Below, one piece after another: positions 23,431 to 31,998 of a stretch of 36,901 nt of DNA. Position numbers and translations under genes: made by a program. The DNA comes from a bacterium. Lineage in GTDB: Bacteria; SZUA-182. The notes under the pieces are model-generated. The model was not told the origin of the DNA. It saw nothing but the letters and a program-made list of their open reading frames with translations, and did no database searches. Each line of letters opens with the position of its first letter. The first letter of the stretch is position 1. The stretch covers positions 1 to 36,901 of the forward strand of contig QIFF01000045.1 of the NCBI GenBank assembly GCA_003230635.1. The letters run 5' to 3'.

Positions 23431-24257
23431 TGCAAGCCTCCGTAGTAAACAGTTGTTTTGTATTTTAGTTCTAGTGTCTTAGGGGGAGGTAAAAACCCTT
23501 TAAAAAAGCGACTACTTTTTACATCCTTGGATTCAAAGAATATGGGAAACTGTAAGAGCAGTTCGGAAGAAAGTTCTGTAGGCAACTCTGAAAATTCTGC
23601 AAATGGAAGAAGGTTTTTAAATTCCAGTAGTCTTTTTATATCTTCATAAATGGCCTTTTTATACGAATCTTGTTCATTAGATAAAAGCAAATCGACCACT
23701 TTGAAGATTTCTTGCCATTTGAGGTGGAAGAATTTGTTTTGAGCCTCTTCTATGCCTTTTGTTCTCAGGATATTTAAGCTTTGCTCAATTTCATATTCAG
23801 CTTCAAACGGGGTGAGATAAATAAACGCCAATATGTCACCTGAAAATCGTTGATGGAAACTTTGTCTTCCTTCAATGCTGCTTAAGGCCAGGTAATACCT
23901 CATGAGTTGGTCTTTTTCTCCCTCACCATGTTTCCCTGAAAAGTATTTAATTTCTATGGGAACAAGAAAAGAACCTAAGTTTCCCTCTAAAGTGATTATC
24001 AGATCTGGTTCTCCATAAATAGATGACCTTGGCCAAAAGTGACATTGGACTTTATCAAAATCGGTTAACTCCACGTTTTGAAGTTTAAGATATGCCTCTA
24101 AACTCTTTTTTTGTTGATAACTAAAAGAAGCATTTAACAGGGGGAATAACCCGTCATTCGGTGACAAATATTTTAGAACCCCAAAAATACAAGATGTCAA
24201 ATAATCTTCATAAGATTTCAATTCTGGAAGTTTACCAGCTAACTCTGCTTCGAACAA
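23427..24257 (-). CDS. PD-(D/E)xK nuclease-superfamily protein
   Basis: 276 residues from TTG 24257, preceded by AGGAGG at 5 bp. The nuclease core is clear: E83-P84-D85 (YGEPDLIITLEG), the strand LVPIEIKYF with E102 and K104, then the KDQLMRYYLAL helix with Q117. This is the order of PD-(D/E)xK enzymes, including several defence nucleases. The remainder is helical. The start lies inside the end of the sigma-54 regulator gene (19-bp overlap), indicating coupled expression. The substrate is unknown. Cleaving foreign or host DNA after signalling is a reasonable hypothesis. Confidence 0.72.
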   Translation of the reverse strand: MFEAELAGKLPELKSYEDYLTSCIFGVLKYLSPNDGLFPLLNASFSYQQKKSLEAYLKLQNVELTDFDKVQCHFWPRSSIYGEPDLIITLEGNLGSFLVPIEIKYFSGKHGEGEKDQLMRYYLALSSIEGRQSFHQRFSGDILAFIYLTPFEAEYEIEQSLNILRTKGIEEAQNKFFHLKWQEIFKVVDLLLSNEQDSYKKAIYEDIKRLLEFKNLLPFAEFSELPTELSSELLLQFPIFFESKDVKSSRFFKGFLPPPKTLELKYKTTVYYGGLQ

Positions 24258-25891
24258 GGTGTCCTCCTGGTATTTGCAACATACTTAGTGCTTCTGCCAT
24301 TTCCCACACTGACTATTAATCCTCTGCTCATCAGTTCCTTGCACCAAGCAACGATGGTTTTTGGAGCTACGTCAAACATCTGGCGAGCCGTTTTGTTGTC
24401 AATGAATCCCTTTTCTCTGATGTGTTCCATTATTTGTTGTTGCTCGGGTGGGAGTTTTTCCTTGTACTCAAGGGGAGTGGAAGTTTTGGCTTCTGGGCTA
24501 TTCCCCTTTGATAGACGAACATCGGAGAGTCTGTACTTATCAATCTTGGCCTTGAGGGTGTTTTCTGAAATGCCGAGTTGGGTTGCAGCTTCTTTCTTGG
24601 TTTTGAAGTTTAACAATGCCCGGCGGATGGCTTCTTTTTCCACGGTTTCCAGATTGAAGTCTCCTGCATTTTCGACCACTTCCGTTACTGATTCTGAAAT
24701 CTTTATGTCAAAATCCTCAGGCTGCAAAGTGTCTGAGTCGGAAAACAACACAGCTCGGTTTACTATAGCTCCCAACTCCCGTACGTTTCCCGGCCAGTAG
24801 CAACATTTAAGTCGGTTCAATGCCCTGCGGCTCAACTGTTTTTCCGGTTTGTCATGTTCACGGCAATAGTTTTTGATAAGATGGGGTGCCAGAAGATCGA
24901 TATCCTCCTGTCGCTCCCGCAGGGGAGGGATGTGGATTCTGATTTGGTTTAGCCGATAGTACAAGTCGCTGCGAAACTTTCCGTCTTCCATCATTTGCTC
25001 CAGATTTCGGTTGGTAGCGGCAATAATTCGCACATTCACCCTTTTTACCTCATTGCCACCCACCCGGCGGAATTCTTTCTCTTCTAAAAAGCGCAGGAGT
25101 TTTACCTGCATCTCCCCGTTAATATCGCCAATCTCATCCAGGAAGACTGTGCCGTTATTGGCAGCTTCAAAGATACCGTTCTTGCGCCTTCCAGCCCCAG
25201 TGAAAGCTCCCTTTTCATAGCCAAATAGTTCGCTGTCTAGTAAGTTGCCAGAAAGGTTGTTACAGTTCACTGGGAAATATGTGGCCTCCCGGCGAGGGCT
25301 AAGATTTACGATTTCCTTGACCACTAGTTCCTTGCCGGTGCCGGTTTCCCCAGTAATCAATACAGTCGCTTCACTGGGAGCCACCTGAGTTATCGTCTTC
25401 TTTATTTTATCCCAAAGCTTACTCTTAGTAATTAACCCATCAAACTCCGGTTTTCCTAGAACTGCATGGCGCAGGATTTTATTTTGCAGGCAGATGTCTT
25501 TTAGCAGTCTTCCCTTCTTTACCAGGGCGTCCAGCCAGGTGCCGAGGTCATCTTTGTCCACAAACTCAACAATACCATATTCCAGCAGCTTGATGGCGGT
25601 TTTACTGGACTGCAGCCCCGAAATGACAACCACCGGCACCAGGGGCAACTTTTCTTTGATGGTTTTGAGCAGCTTTACTCCCAGGGTGCCGCGCTCATCA
25701 ACCTTGCCGCCCTTATTTTCCGGCAGGCACAGGTCAAGGAAGATATAGTCAAAATCTTCCCGCTGCAGGGCCTTCAGCGCTTCCTGGTAGCAAGAGGCGA
25801 TTTTCAGGTTGTAATGCTTCTCAATCTTTTGCCGGATGTATTTCTGATCCCGTTCCTCATCTTCAATTAAAAGGATAGTTTCCCGTTCCAC
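24239..25891 (-). CDS. Sigma-54-dependent response regulator with extra C-terminal winged helix
   Basis: 550 residues. The receiver domain (1-125) has an acidic pocket E10-D11-E12, phospho-acceptor D53 (FLDLCLP), S91 and K113. The AAA+ activator domain has Walker A GETGTGKE (181-188), the sigma-54-contacting GAFTGA (228-233) and Walker B VFLDEIGD. A Fis-type HTH follows (about 415-465), then an additional winged-helix-like domain (about 485-545; IDNKTARQMFDVAPKTIVAW). The GTG start at 25891 follows GAGGTG and lies 2 bp after the SIR2-kinase stop, so the two form a cognate pair. Once phosphorylated it should drive RpoN promoters. I found no convincing -24/-12 site in the window. Confidence 0.93.
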   Translation of the reverse strand: MERETILLIEDEERDQKYIRQKIEKHYNLKIASCYQEALKALQREDFDYIFLDLCLPENKGGKVDERGTLGVKLLKTIKEKLPLVPVVVISGLQSSKTAIKLLEYGIVEFVDKDDLGTWLDALVKKGRLLKDICLQNKILRHAVLGKPEFDGLITKSKLWDKIKKTITQVAPSEATVLITGETGTGKELVVKEIVNLSPRREATYFPVNCNNLSGNLLDSELFGYEKGAFTGAGRRKNGIFEAANNGTVFLDEIGDINGEMQVKLLRFLEEKEFRRVGGNEVKRVNVRIIAATNRNLEQMMEDGKFRSDLYYRLNQIRIHIPPLRERQEDIDLLAPHLIKNYCREHDKPEKQLSRRALNRLKCCYWPGNVRELGAIVNRAVLFSDSDTLQPEDFDIKISESVTEVVENAGDFNLETVEKEAIRRALLNFKTKKEAATQLGISENTLKAKIDKYRLSDVRLSKGNSPEAKTSTPLEYKEKLPPEQQQIMEHIREKGFIDNKTARQMFDVAPKTIVAWCKELMSRGLIVSVGNGRSTKYVANTRRTPCSKQS

Positions 25892-25893
25892 GT

Positions 25894-27789
25894 TTACACC
25901 TCAAAAGCTATCTTAAAACTGGTTCCCTGATCAAGTCGGCTGTCTTCAATGCAAATGCTGCCGCCGCTTTTTATGACAGCCTCTTTGCACAGGGCCAATC
26001 CCAGACCGTCACTGCCCTTGGTGGTATTGCCCGGGTCAAAAACAGATTCCCAACGTTCTTTTTCTATCCCTCGCCCATTATCAATAACCCACACCCCTAT
26101 TGAGTCGTTGTCCCGACAAGTTCTGATAGTAATAAGTTTTTTCTTTTGCCCCGAAGGAAAGCTTTCAACAGCGTTCTGTATCAAATTCAATAATACATAG
26201 CTTATTTCACTCTTATTCAGAAACAGTTCCAGCATGTTTTCTTCACTTTCCAACTCCAGTTTAACCTGTATCCCGTGGTTTTGCAGTATATCTTCTTTGC
26301 TCTCCATGACAGCTTGAATCAAAGAGTTAAGGTTGTGCTGCATTCCTTCCAGGTAATTAAAAACCCTGGTCAAGGTTTTCTTAAGCCCTCGTTTTAGGGG
26401 GATAAGCCGGTTCTTTATTTCCGCGCCGGGAGTATCGGCTTGAAAAAGCGTGGCTATTTTCCGGGCCTGCTCATCAATATCAGAAAAAAATGAAGCCCCC
26501 AAAGATTGGTTGATCAGCCCGCTTACCTGCTGATATTCCCGAAAGAACCTGGTAAATATCAGGTTGGCTTGATTTATCTCCCCTTTCTTAAGTTTCGCAT
26601 CCAGGGTGTCAAACAGATGTTTGTATTTATTGTGCATTAGGATAGAGACGGCCCGGTAAATTTTTCTTAACTCGGCTGCCCTTAATTTTTCCAGCCTTGA
26701 GTGGAATTCTTGTTCCCAAAGCAAGCGTTGCTCCGGGTCGACCAGAGGCAACGGTTTTGCGTTGCCCGCGTCCTGAGGGTTTTTGGCCCGGTTTATTGTG
26801 CCGGCGACATTGACATGGGTATACGCAAAAGGGGATGCTTCCACTGACTTTGTGTTCTCGGCTCTCATGCCTCGTGTTGGTAAAGCGTACTTGTCCGCCA
26901 AAGCGTTAAGCCACTCAGACAAGGTTTCGTGTTTGTTCCGGCTGGGATAAAAGAGAATTTGGGCGCCGTAGACCATTTCCTCCCTTTCCCGCAGCAGGTC
27001 CGCTGCTTGCATCTGCTCATCATCCAGCCCCACCAGGGCAATATGTCTTAGGGGCGACTTTTTGTAATCGCCGCTGATACTGGCGAGAAGTTGTTTTATG
27101 TAGGGCGAATTCAGTTCAAATCCTACGATGATTAATCTCTTTAAAACAAACAGATTATCCAGCAACCTTACAAAAGGGGCATAGTTGTATGCCCTGCGGA
27201 AATCATCCAAAGTAAGAATAATTGATCCGGCGCGGTCATAGCGCCCGTGGGCGTGAAGGATCAGGCGCTTAAATCCGTTTGTGCGAAGAATGTTTCTGAC
27301 TTCCTCCTGATCCCAGAAATAGTAGGAAGTGACCGCCCTCGGATACAGATATGCCCTGGCATTGGTCAATCCGGCATCGTAATTGAGGGTCAAATAGTTC
27401 TGAATTGGCAGCTGAAGCAGGGCCTGCTGAGAGGTGGTAAACGCTTCGCCGGTTTGATCTGAGGTCTTATCGCTAAAAACTTCCTGAAGATATTCGAAAT
27501 AAAGTTTATCGCCGAGTTTGTTGCGCAATTGCTGGGCGGTTTCCAGTGGTGTCTGGACGGCCTCTTTTTGAATAAACCCGGCTTCAGTTTGGTTTAGTTT
27601 TCCGCATTGTTGGGTACGTTCGATAAGCCCTCGCAAAAATTCTTTGCCCAGCGGCCACAACTGGGCCGAAGCCCCGGGGCCTACCAGGGCAATCGCTTCT
27701 CTTGCCTCCAACAGGTTGCCAAGTTCTTCCAGCACCGGGCCATTGTCCGGGACAACCCGAATTTCTTTTTCTATCTCTTTCCAACCCAT
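25894..27789 (-). CDS. SIR2-like domain fused to a histidine-kinase core
   Basis: 631 residues. Residues 30-295 are a SIR2-like domain: GPGAS (37-41), N136 (YLTLNYD) and H181 (LHAHGRYD), the Asn and His used by SIR2 NADases, then IIVGFELNSPYI. A linker follows. Residues about 370-520 are a helical dimerisation region with a candidate phospho-His H485 (GMQHNLNSLIQAV). Residues 525-631 are a HATPase_c domain: N-box NLIQNAVES, G1 DNGRG (570-574), G2 DGLGLAL. There is no membrane segment, so this is a cytosolic sensor. The SIR2 part matches the next upstream gene's SIR2 part residue for residue in numbering. It is followed 2 bp later by a sigma-54 response regulator. The fusion is unusual. Whether SIR2 acts as sensor, effector or both is unknown. 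Confidence 0.9.
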   Translation of the reverse strand: MGWKEIEKEIRVVPDNGPVLEELGNLLEAREAIALVGPGASAQLWPLGKEFLRGLIERTQQCGKLNQTEAGFIQKEAVQTPLETAQQLRNKLGDKLYFEYLQEVFSDKTSDQTGEAFTTSQQALLQLPIQNYLTLNYDAGLTNARAYLYPRAVTSYYFWDQEEVRNILRTNGFKRLILHAHGRYDRAGSIILTLDDFRRAYNYAPFVRLLDNLFVLKRLIIVGFELNSPYIKQLLASISGDYKKSPLRHIALVGLDDEQMQAADLLREREEMVYGAQILFYPSRNKHETLSEWLNALADKYALPTRGMRAENTKSVEASPFAYTHVNVAGTINRAKNPQDAGNAKPLPLVDPEQRLLWEQEFHSRLEKLRAAELRKIYRAVSILMHNKYKHLFDTLDAKLKKGEINQANLIFTRFFREYQQVSGLINQSLGASFFSDIDEQARKIATLFQADTPGAEIKNRLIPLKRGLKKTLTRVFNYLEGMQHNLNSLIQAVMESKEDILQNHGIQVKLELESEENMLELFLNKSEISYVLLNLIQNAVESFPSGQKKKLITIRTCRDNDSIGVWVIDNGRGIEKERWESVFDPGNTTKGSDGLGLALCKEAVIKSGGSICIEDSRLDQGTSFKIAFEV

Positions 27790-27918
27790 AATTGAGACAA
27801 TCCGAAATTTCGTGTCAGCAAGGATATTGACAATGGGAGGGGTTTTTGCCGGCAGAGGTTAATAGGATGGGTAACCCGTTTGAGACAGGGGCAAATCGTT
27901 TGCCGGTCAAGTCGCTTA

Positions 27919-30900
27919 TTATTTCTTCCCGGCTAGTACCTGGTCATCAAATATTTTCAGGGTTTCGGCTTTTATGCCCTGGAATTCTTCCTCACTAACG
28001 GTTAGCAAGCCGCTCCGTTCTGCTTCGGCTTCCCGTAAATACCTCTGAGCCAGTTCCCTCTCGCTGTCGGCGTCATAGGTAAGCAATGAAACCTTGACCT
28101 TATGATGCGAGTAAAGCAGATCCAAGGCAGCTATCTTCGCCCAAATATAGCCGCTGTCCTCGGCGATTTTAAGGGCCTTATGCCCGCTGTCCCCCGCCTT
28201 TTCCAACAACTCGTCATCTCTTTCGCCCTCTTGTTTGAATTTCAATAACAGCAATCTCCCCTGCAAGCACAGAGCGTCCGCCTGCTGCAGGCGAAAACCC
28301 TTATCCTCACAAATAAGAAGCGCTTCCTCCACCCGCCGTAAGCCCTCTTTATAGTCCTTCTTGGCTTCGGCCAACAACCCCCAGACCCATTCCAGGCGGC
28401 TGAGTTCCCTGGGTAATTTGGCGGGGCGCAGGATACGATCTGCCTGAAGGAGTGATTTCTTCGCCTGTGATAACCTATCTATCCCTATTTCATACCAACC
28501 CTGGAGGAGGTGGCATAAGGCAAGAGCGACGTTCCAATGATTTTCTTTGCATTTCTCAATGTTCCAGGCGTTGGCCTCTTCAAACCGCTTCCGGTCATTG
28601 AGCCTAAGAAACACTTCCGCCTGCCGGTTGCCGTCTTCCGCGGATAAGTAATCTGTCGTGAAGGTTAATTTTCGCTCGCATAATACGGCAAGCGCGAAGC
28701 TACGATAGGCAACGGGAGTATCACCCAGCAAATAATCGTAATAACCGTCATTGGCGAATGCGGATATGAAAACTTCATACTGTCCGCTGTTCTTCAACAG
28801 AGCCAGTGCCTGGGATACGGTTTTGCACGCTTGTTCGATATTACCCAGGGCATTTTCGATTTCCGAGATTTTACTCAATATAAACGCCTGAGTCCTCTTT
28901 TTTTGTAATGAGCGGTAAATCTCCAAGGCTTTATATCGCCATTCCCGGGCCTGCACCAGGTTCCCTAAATGGTAGTTATACAAACTTACCGCTGAGATAT
29001 AAGCCGCCAGCATCTGTTTGCCCAAAGCGGCTTCGGTCTTTTTTTGCCGGGCTTCGTCGCCGGCAAAGGCCAGGGAGGCATCCAAACCCTCAACCGGCGC
29101 CGGAATATCCTTGAAAACATTAAACTCGTAACCGCCCGTGGCCAATCTGGTTATATGCAAATCATGGGCGGTTTTAACCTCTCCTTCTTCACAGAGCAGT
29201 TGCACCGCTTCCACCAGGTCCCGCACTTCCTCGATGTTTTGCGGCTTTCTTTCTCCCGGGCGTGTTTGGAGGAAGTCGGCCACCTCGCGTCGTGAACCGC
29301 TTAACTTTAGCCGATTGCGGAAATAGTCGCGGATAACCGGGTGGCAGGTCAGCCCCTCTTTGGTTTCCATTACCAGAGAATCATTCGTTAAAACTTTGAT
29401 CTGCTCCCGGATAGCAACCCCATCCGCTCCGGCCAGGGGAGTGTGTTTCAGAGACTTCATTCTCCCCAGAAGGATTATTAAGTTACTTGTGTCAACCGGC
29501 CTTTTGAAAAGACTGATAATTCCTAATAATTCCTTCTGCCCGTTTTCCAGCTGTCTTTCATAAAAACCGAGCGTGTGCTCCAACTTCTGGCTCAGTTCAT
29601 CTTTGCTGTCCGCTGTTAAAATATGCTCCCCTCCAAAGCGGCCCAGGTCGCCGTCGCAAAATCTCTTGACCGCGGCGGCCAGCACCCTCAAGGCCAGGGG
29701 ATGTCCATATAATTTTTCCACATACTCTGTCAAAAGCGCTTTATCCCCTCGCAGCCCTAATTTTTTCAGGAGGGAGACCCCGCAGCGGGAATTGAGGCGC
29801 AACAGGCTCAGGTGATGAAACAAGGCGCCGCTGTAATGGCTCAACTGGGGAAAGGCAAAGCGGCTGGTAAGGATCATGAGACTTTGGTGTTTATGATGTA
29901 CCCACTGCTGAAGCAGTTGCTGCAAAAGGGGGTCAAGAATCCGGCCGTGAACCAGGCCGCCCGCTTCTTCCTGCAATACCTCCAGCCCGTCCAATACCAC
30001 CAGGATGCGAAATTGTCGGGCGGCTCCAAGTAAGAAGGAAACCAAATGCGGCTCCCGCTTGGCATCGATATAATGAACAATGGGTTCTAAGAAATGGACG
30101 ATTTCCTCCAAAAATTTCCCTACATCCAAATCCTCATAGAAGCTCCAATAAAAGACCGGCATCCGGGCCAGCTCCGATTCTCTCATCCGCTTCAGCCAGC
30201 GTCCTATAAGGGAGGTCTTGCCCTGGCCGCCTATGCCGGTGACGGCAATAATTCGCGTAGCCGGGTCATTACCCCAGCGGTTCAAGGCGGCAAAATCCTC
30301 TTCCCGGCCCTCGAAGATATCATCATCGGTGGGTTCATGAACATATCTGTCCGATAGGGTTTTTGCCGGAGAGGACACCTTGATCGGTTGTATCTCCCCG
30401 GCGCTCATGCTCCCTCTTGTTGAGGCGTATACCAGTGCCAGAGTATTCAACCAGGCCGCCAGGATTTCGTGGTTATTCCGGCTGGGATAGAAGATAATGC
30501 GAGCCCCGTAGAGCATTTCCACTCTTTCCCGGTATAGGGCGGTTAATTCCATCTTCTCTTCATCCAGACCCACAAAGGCGACATGCCGCCGCAGGGAATC
30601 TTTATAATTCCCGCTGATGTTGTCAAAAAGCTGCTTTATATAAGGGTCTCTCCAGTTAAATCCCGCCATAATCAAGTTCTTGAAGTTGAAGAGGTGGTTT
30701 AGCAGTCTGACAAAGGGGGTATAGCTATATGCCTCACGGTAATCATCCAGGGTCAGAATGAGCGAATCCGGGCGGTCATAGCGCCCGTGGGCGTAAAGAA
30801 TCTGTCGTTTAAATCCCTTGTGGTCCAGGATATTCTTGGCTTGCTCCTGGTCCCAGAAATAATAGGAGGCGGTAGCCCTCGGATATAGATGCACCCTGGC

Positions 30901-31329
30901 GTTGGTCAAACCGGCATCGTAGTTGAGGGTCAAGTAATTTTGAATCGGCAGTTGCAACAGGGCCTGCTGGGTGAGGGTAAAGGCATGACCGGTTTGTGGA
31001 GAGATTTTATCGCTGAAAGTTTTATGAACGTATTTATAATAAAGGTTGTCACCGATTTTATTGCGCAACTGCTGGACTGTTTCCAGCGGGGTTTGATGAG
31101 CTTCTTTCTGTAAAAAGCCTGCTTCAGCCGAGTTTAATTTTCCGTATTGCCGGGTATGCTCGATAAATCCTTGCAGAAATTCATCCCACAGCGGCCACAG
31201 CCCTGCCGAAGCCCCGGCCCCCACCAGGGCAATAGCCTCTCCTGTTTCCAGAAGATCACAAAGCGCCCCCAGCGCCGGGCCGTTACCCGGAACAGCCTCG
31301 ATTTCTTGTTGTATCTTTTGCCATATCAT
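27919..31329 (-). CDS. SIR2-STAND-TPR protein (predicted anti-phage NTPase)
   Basis: 1136 residues. SIR2-like domain (30-295): GAGAS (37-41), N136 (LNYD), H181 (YAHGRYD). NB-ARC/STAND NTPase: FEGREEDFAALNRW (about 339), Walker A GIGGQGKT (365-372), Walker B ILVVLDGLE (442-450), TSRF sensor, and GHPLALRVLAA. From about residue 770 come TPR-like helical repeats. SIR2-STAND proteins are known defence proteins: the repeats sense an invader component, the STAND part oligomerises, and the SIR2 part depletes NAD+ to abort infection. The active-site residues are intact. It lies 14 bp after an HU gene. The specific trigger is unknown. Confidence 0.92.
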   Translation of the reverse strand: MIWQKIQQEIEAVPGNGPALGALCDLLETGEAIALVGAGASAGLWPLWDEFLQGFIEHTRQYGKLNSAEAGFLQKEAHQTPLETVQQLRNKIGDNLYYKYVHKTFSDKISPQTGHAFTLTQQALLQLPIQNYLTLNYDAGLTNARVHLYPRATASYYFWDQEQAKNILDHKGFKRQILYAHGRYDRPDSLILTLDDYREAYSYTPFVRLLNHLFNFKNLIMAGFNWRDPYIKQLFDNISGNYKDSLRRHVAFVGLDEEKMELTALYRERVEMLYGARIIFYPSRNNHEILAAWLNTLALVYASTRGSMSAGEIQPIKVSSPAKTLSDRYVHEPTDDDIFEGREEDFAALNRWGNDPATRIIAVTGIGGQGKTSLIGRWLKRMRESELARMPVFYWSFYEDLDVGKFLEEIVHFLEPIVHYIDAKREPHLVSFLLGAARQFRILVVLDGLEVLQEEAGGLVHGRILDPLLQQLLQQWVHHKHQSLMILTSRFAFPQLSHYSGALFHHLSLLRLNSRCGVSLLKKLGLRGDKALLTEYVEKLYGHPLALRVLAAAVKRFCDGDLGRFGGEHILTADSKDELSQKLEHTLGFYERQLENGQKELLGIISLFKRPVDTSNLIILLGRMKSLKHTPLAGADGVAIREQIKVLTNDSLVMETKEGLTCHPVIRDYFRNRLKLSGSRREVADFLQTRPGERKPQNIEEVRDLVEAVQLLCEEGEVKTAHDLHITRLATGGYEFNVFKDIPAPVEGLDASLAFAGDEARQKKTEAALGKQMLAAYISAVSLYNYHLGNLVQAREWRYKALEIYRSLQKKRTQAFILSKISEIENALGNIEQACKTVSQALALLKNSGQYEVFISAFANDGYYDYLLGDTPVAYRSFALAVLCERKLTFTTDYLSAEDGNRQAEVFLRLNDRKRFEEANAWNIEKCKENHWNVALALCHLLQGWYEIGIDRLSQAKKSLLQADRILRPAKLPRELSRLEWVWGLLAEAKKDYKEGLRRVEEALLICEDKGFRLQQADALCLQGRLLLLKFKQEGERDDELLEKAGDSGHKALKIAEDSGYIWAKIAALDLLYSHHKVKVSLLTYDADSERELAQRYLREAEAERSGLLTVSEEEFQGIKAETLKIFDDQVLAGKK

Positions 31330-31343
31330 AGTAGAAGCTATCC

Positions 31344-31613
31344 CTAAACCAGCTCTCTTAGCCCTTTACCGGCCTTAAATTTAACCACATTCTTAGCCGG
31401 GATTTGGATGGTTTTGCCGGTTTGAGGATTACGGCCCGTGCGGGCAGCCCGTTTGGACACCGAGAAGGTACCGAAGGCTACTAAAGTTACGGGGTCACTA
31501 TTCTTCAGGGCCTCACCTATACCTTCCAGCATTGAATTTAGAACCTTTGCGGCGACAGCTTTGCTCAATCCGTTATCCTGAGATATTTTGGCAATCAAAT
31601 CTGCCTTGGTCAT
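31344..31613 (-). CDS. HU-type DNA-binding protein, first gene of the SIR2 operon
   Basis: 89 residues, canonical HU: MTKADLIAKISQDNGLSKAV, then VAFGTFSVSKRAARTGRNPQ and a KNVVKFKAGKGLRELV end. The beta-arm motif RTGRNPQTGK is intact. AAGGAGG lies 7 bp upstream, and a near-consensus promoter lies at 31660-31688. The SIR2-STAND gene begins 14 bp after its stop, with no terminator, so HU heads the operon. Roles: DNA bending and possibly helping the operon's DNA-directed functions (inference). Confidence 0.95.
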   Translation of the reverse strand: MTKADLIAKISQDNGLSKAVAAKVLNSMLEGIGEALKNSDPVTLVAFGTFSVSKRAARTGRNPQTGKTIQIPAKNVVKFKAGKGLRELV

Positions 31614-31659
31614 TTACATCCTCCTTGTCTAATAGGTGAATGGGTTTAGATTATATGAA

Positions 31660-31688
31660 AATATACTGTGTTAACCTTAAGATGTCAA
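31660..31688 (-). promoter_or_regulatory. Sigma-A promoter of the HU-SIR2 operon
   Basis: On the minus strand: TTGACA (31688-31683), a 17-bp spacer, TATATT (31665-31660). It is the only strong promoter I see for the roughly 10-kb operon below it. Confidence 0.8.
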
Positions 31689-31706
31689 TATAATATGGAT
31701 ATTTCC

Positions 31707-31895
31707 TTATAGTTTGTAGCCCTCCCATCTTGAGCTCCCGATTTTTCTGTGTAGGACTGACACCGCCTGGCTTTGACCACGCTTTTCGATATTTTCCCAC
31801 ATCCTTCTCATGAGGGCCAGAGCGCTCCTGTATTCGTGAGGCTGCCAGGCGGCATAAACTTCCCCAGCCGGTAATTGAGAAGGATTACTGTCTTT
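31707..31895 (-). pseudogene. Possible coding remnant, unidentified
   Basis: An open stretch with protein-like composition and no start at its beginning: LPAGEVYAAWQPHEYRSALA, then LMRRMWENIEKRGQSQAV, ending WEGYKL. It runs from a stop near 31895 to TAA 31707. It may be the tail of a lost gene, and the family is not recognised. Its end overlaps the promoter region of the HU gene. Confidence 0.3.
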
Positions 31896-31961
31896 TCAGG
31901 GAGCGCAATCTCTTAATGTTGAAAAGACAGTTGCCCAGAACCCTGCCTACATGAAAAGACA
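31889..31961. repeat. Repeat unit A: three copies of a 10-mer (TGAAAAGACA)
   Basis: The 10-mer occurs inverted at 31889-31898 and direct at 31920-31929 and 31952-31961, so start-to-start spacing is 31-32 bp (about three helical turns). The whole unit of about 85 bp is about 80% identical to unit B at 33689-33760. It lies downstream of the HigA antitoxin gene in a stretch without genes. Confidence 0.75.
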
Positions 31962-31998
31962 CTTGTTTTTTTCTCTCGGCTTAAGAGTAGATCAATCC

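Noticed and set aside
27790..27918. Possible sigma-54 promoter (TGACACG then TTCGG) before the SIR2-kinase gene
   Set aside because: It lacks the invariant GG and GC at -24/-12, so it cannot be supported.
31740..31990. Insertion sequence remnant
   Set aside because: A protein-like fragment is present, but no transposase motif, terminal inverted repeat or target duplication could be identified.
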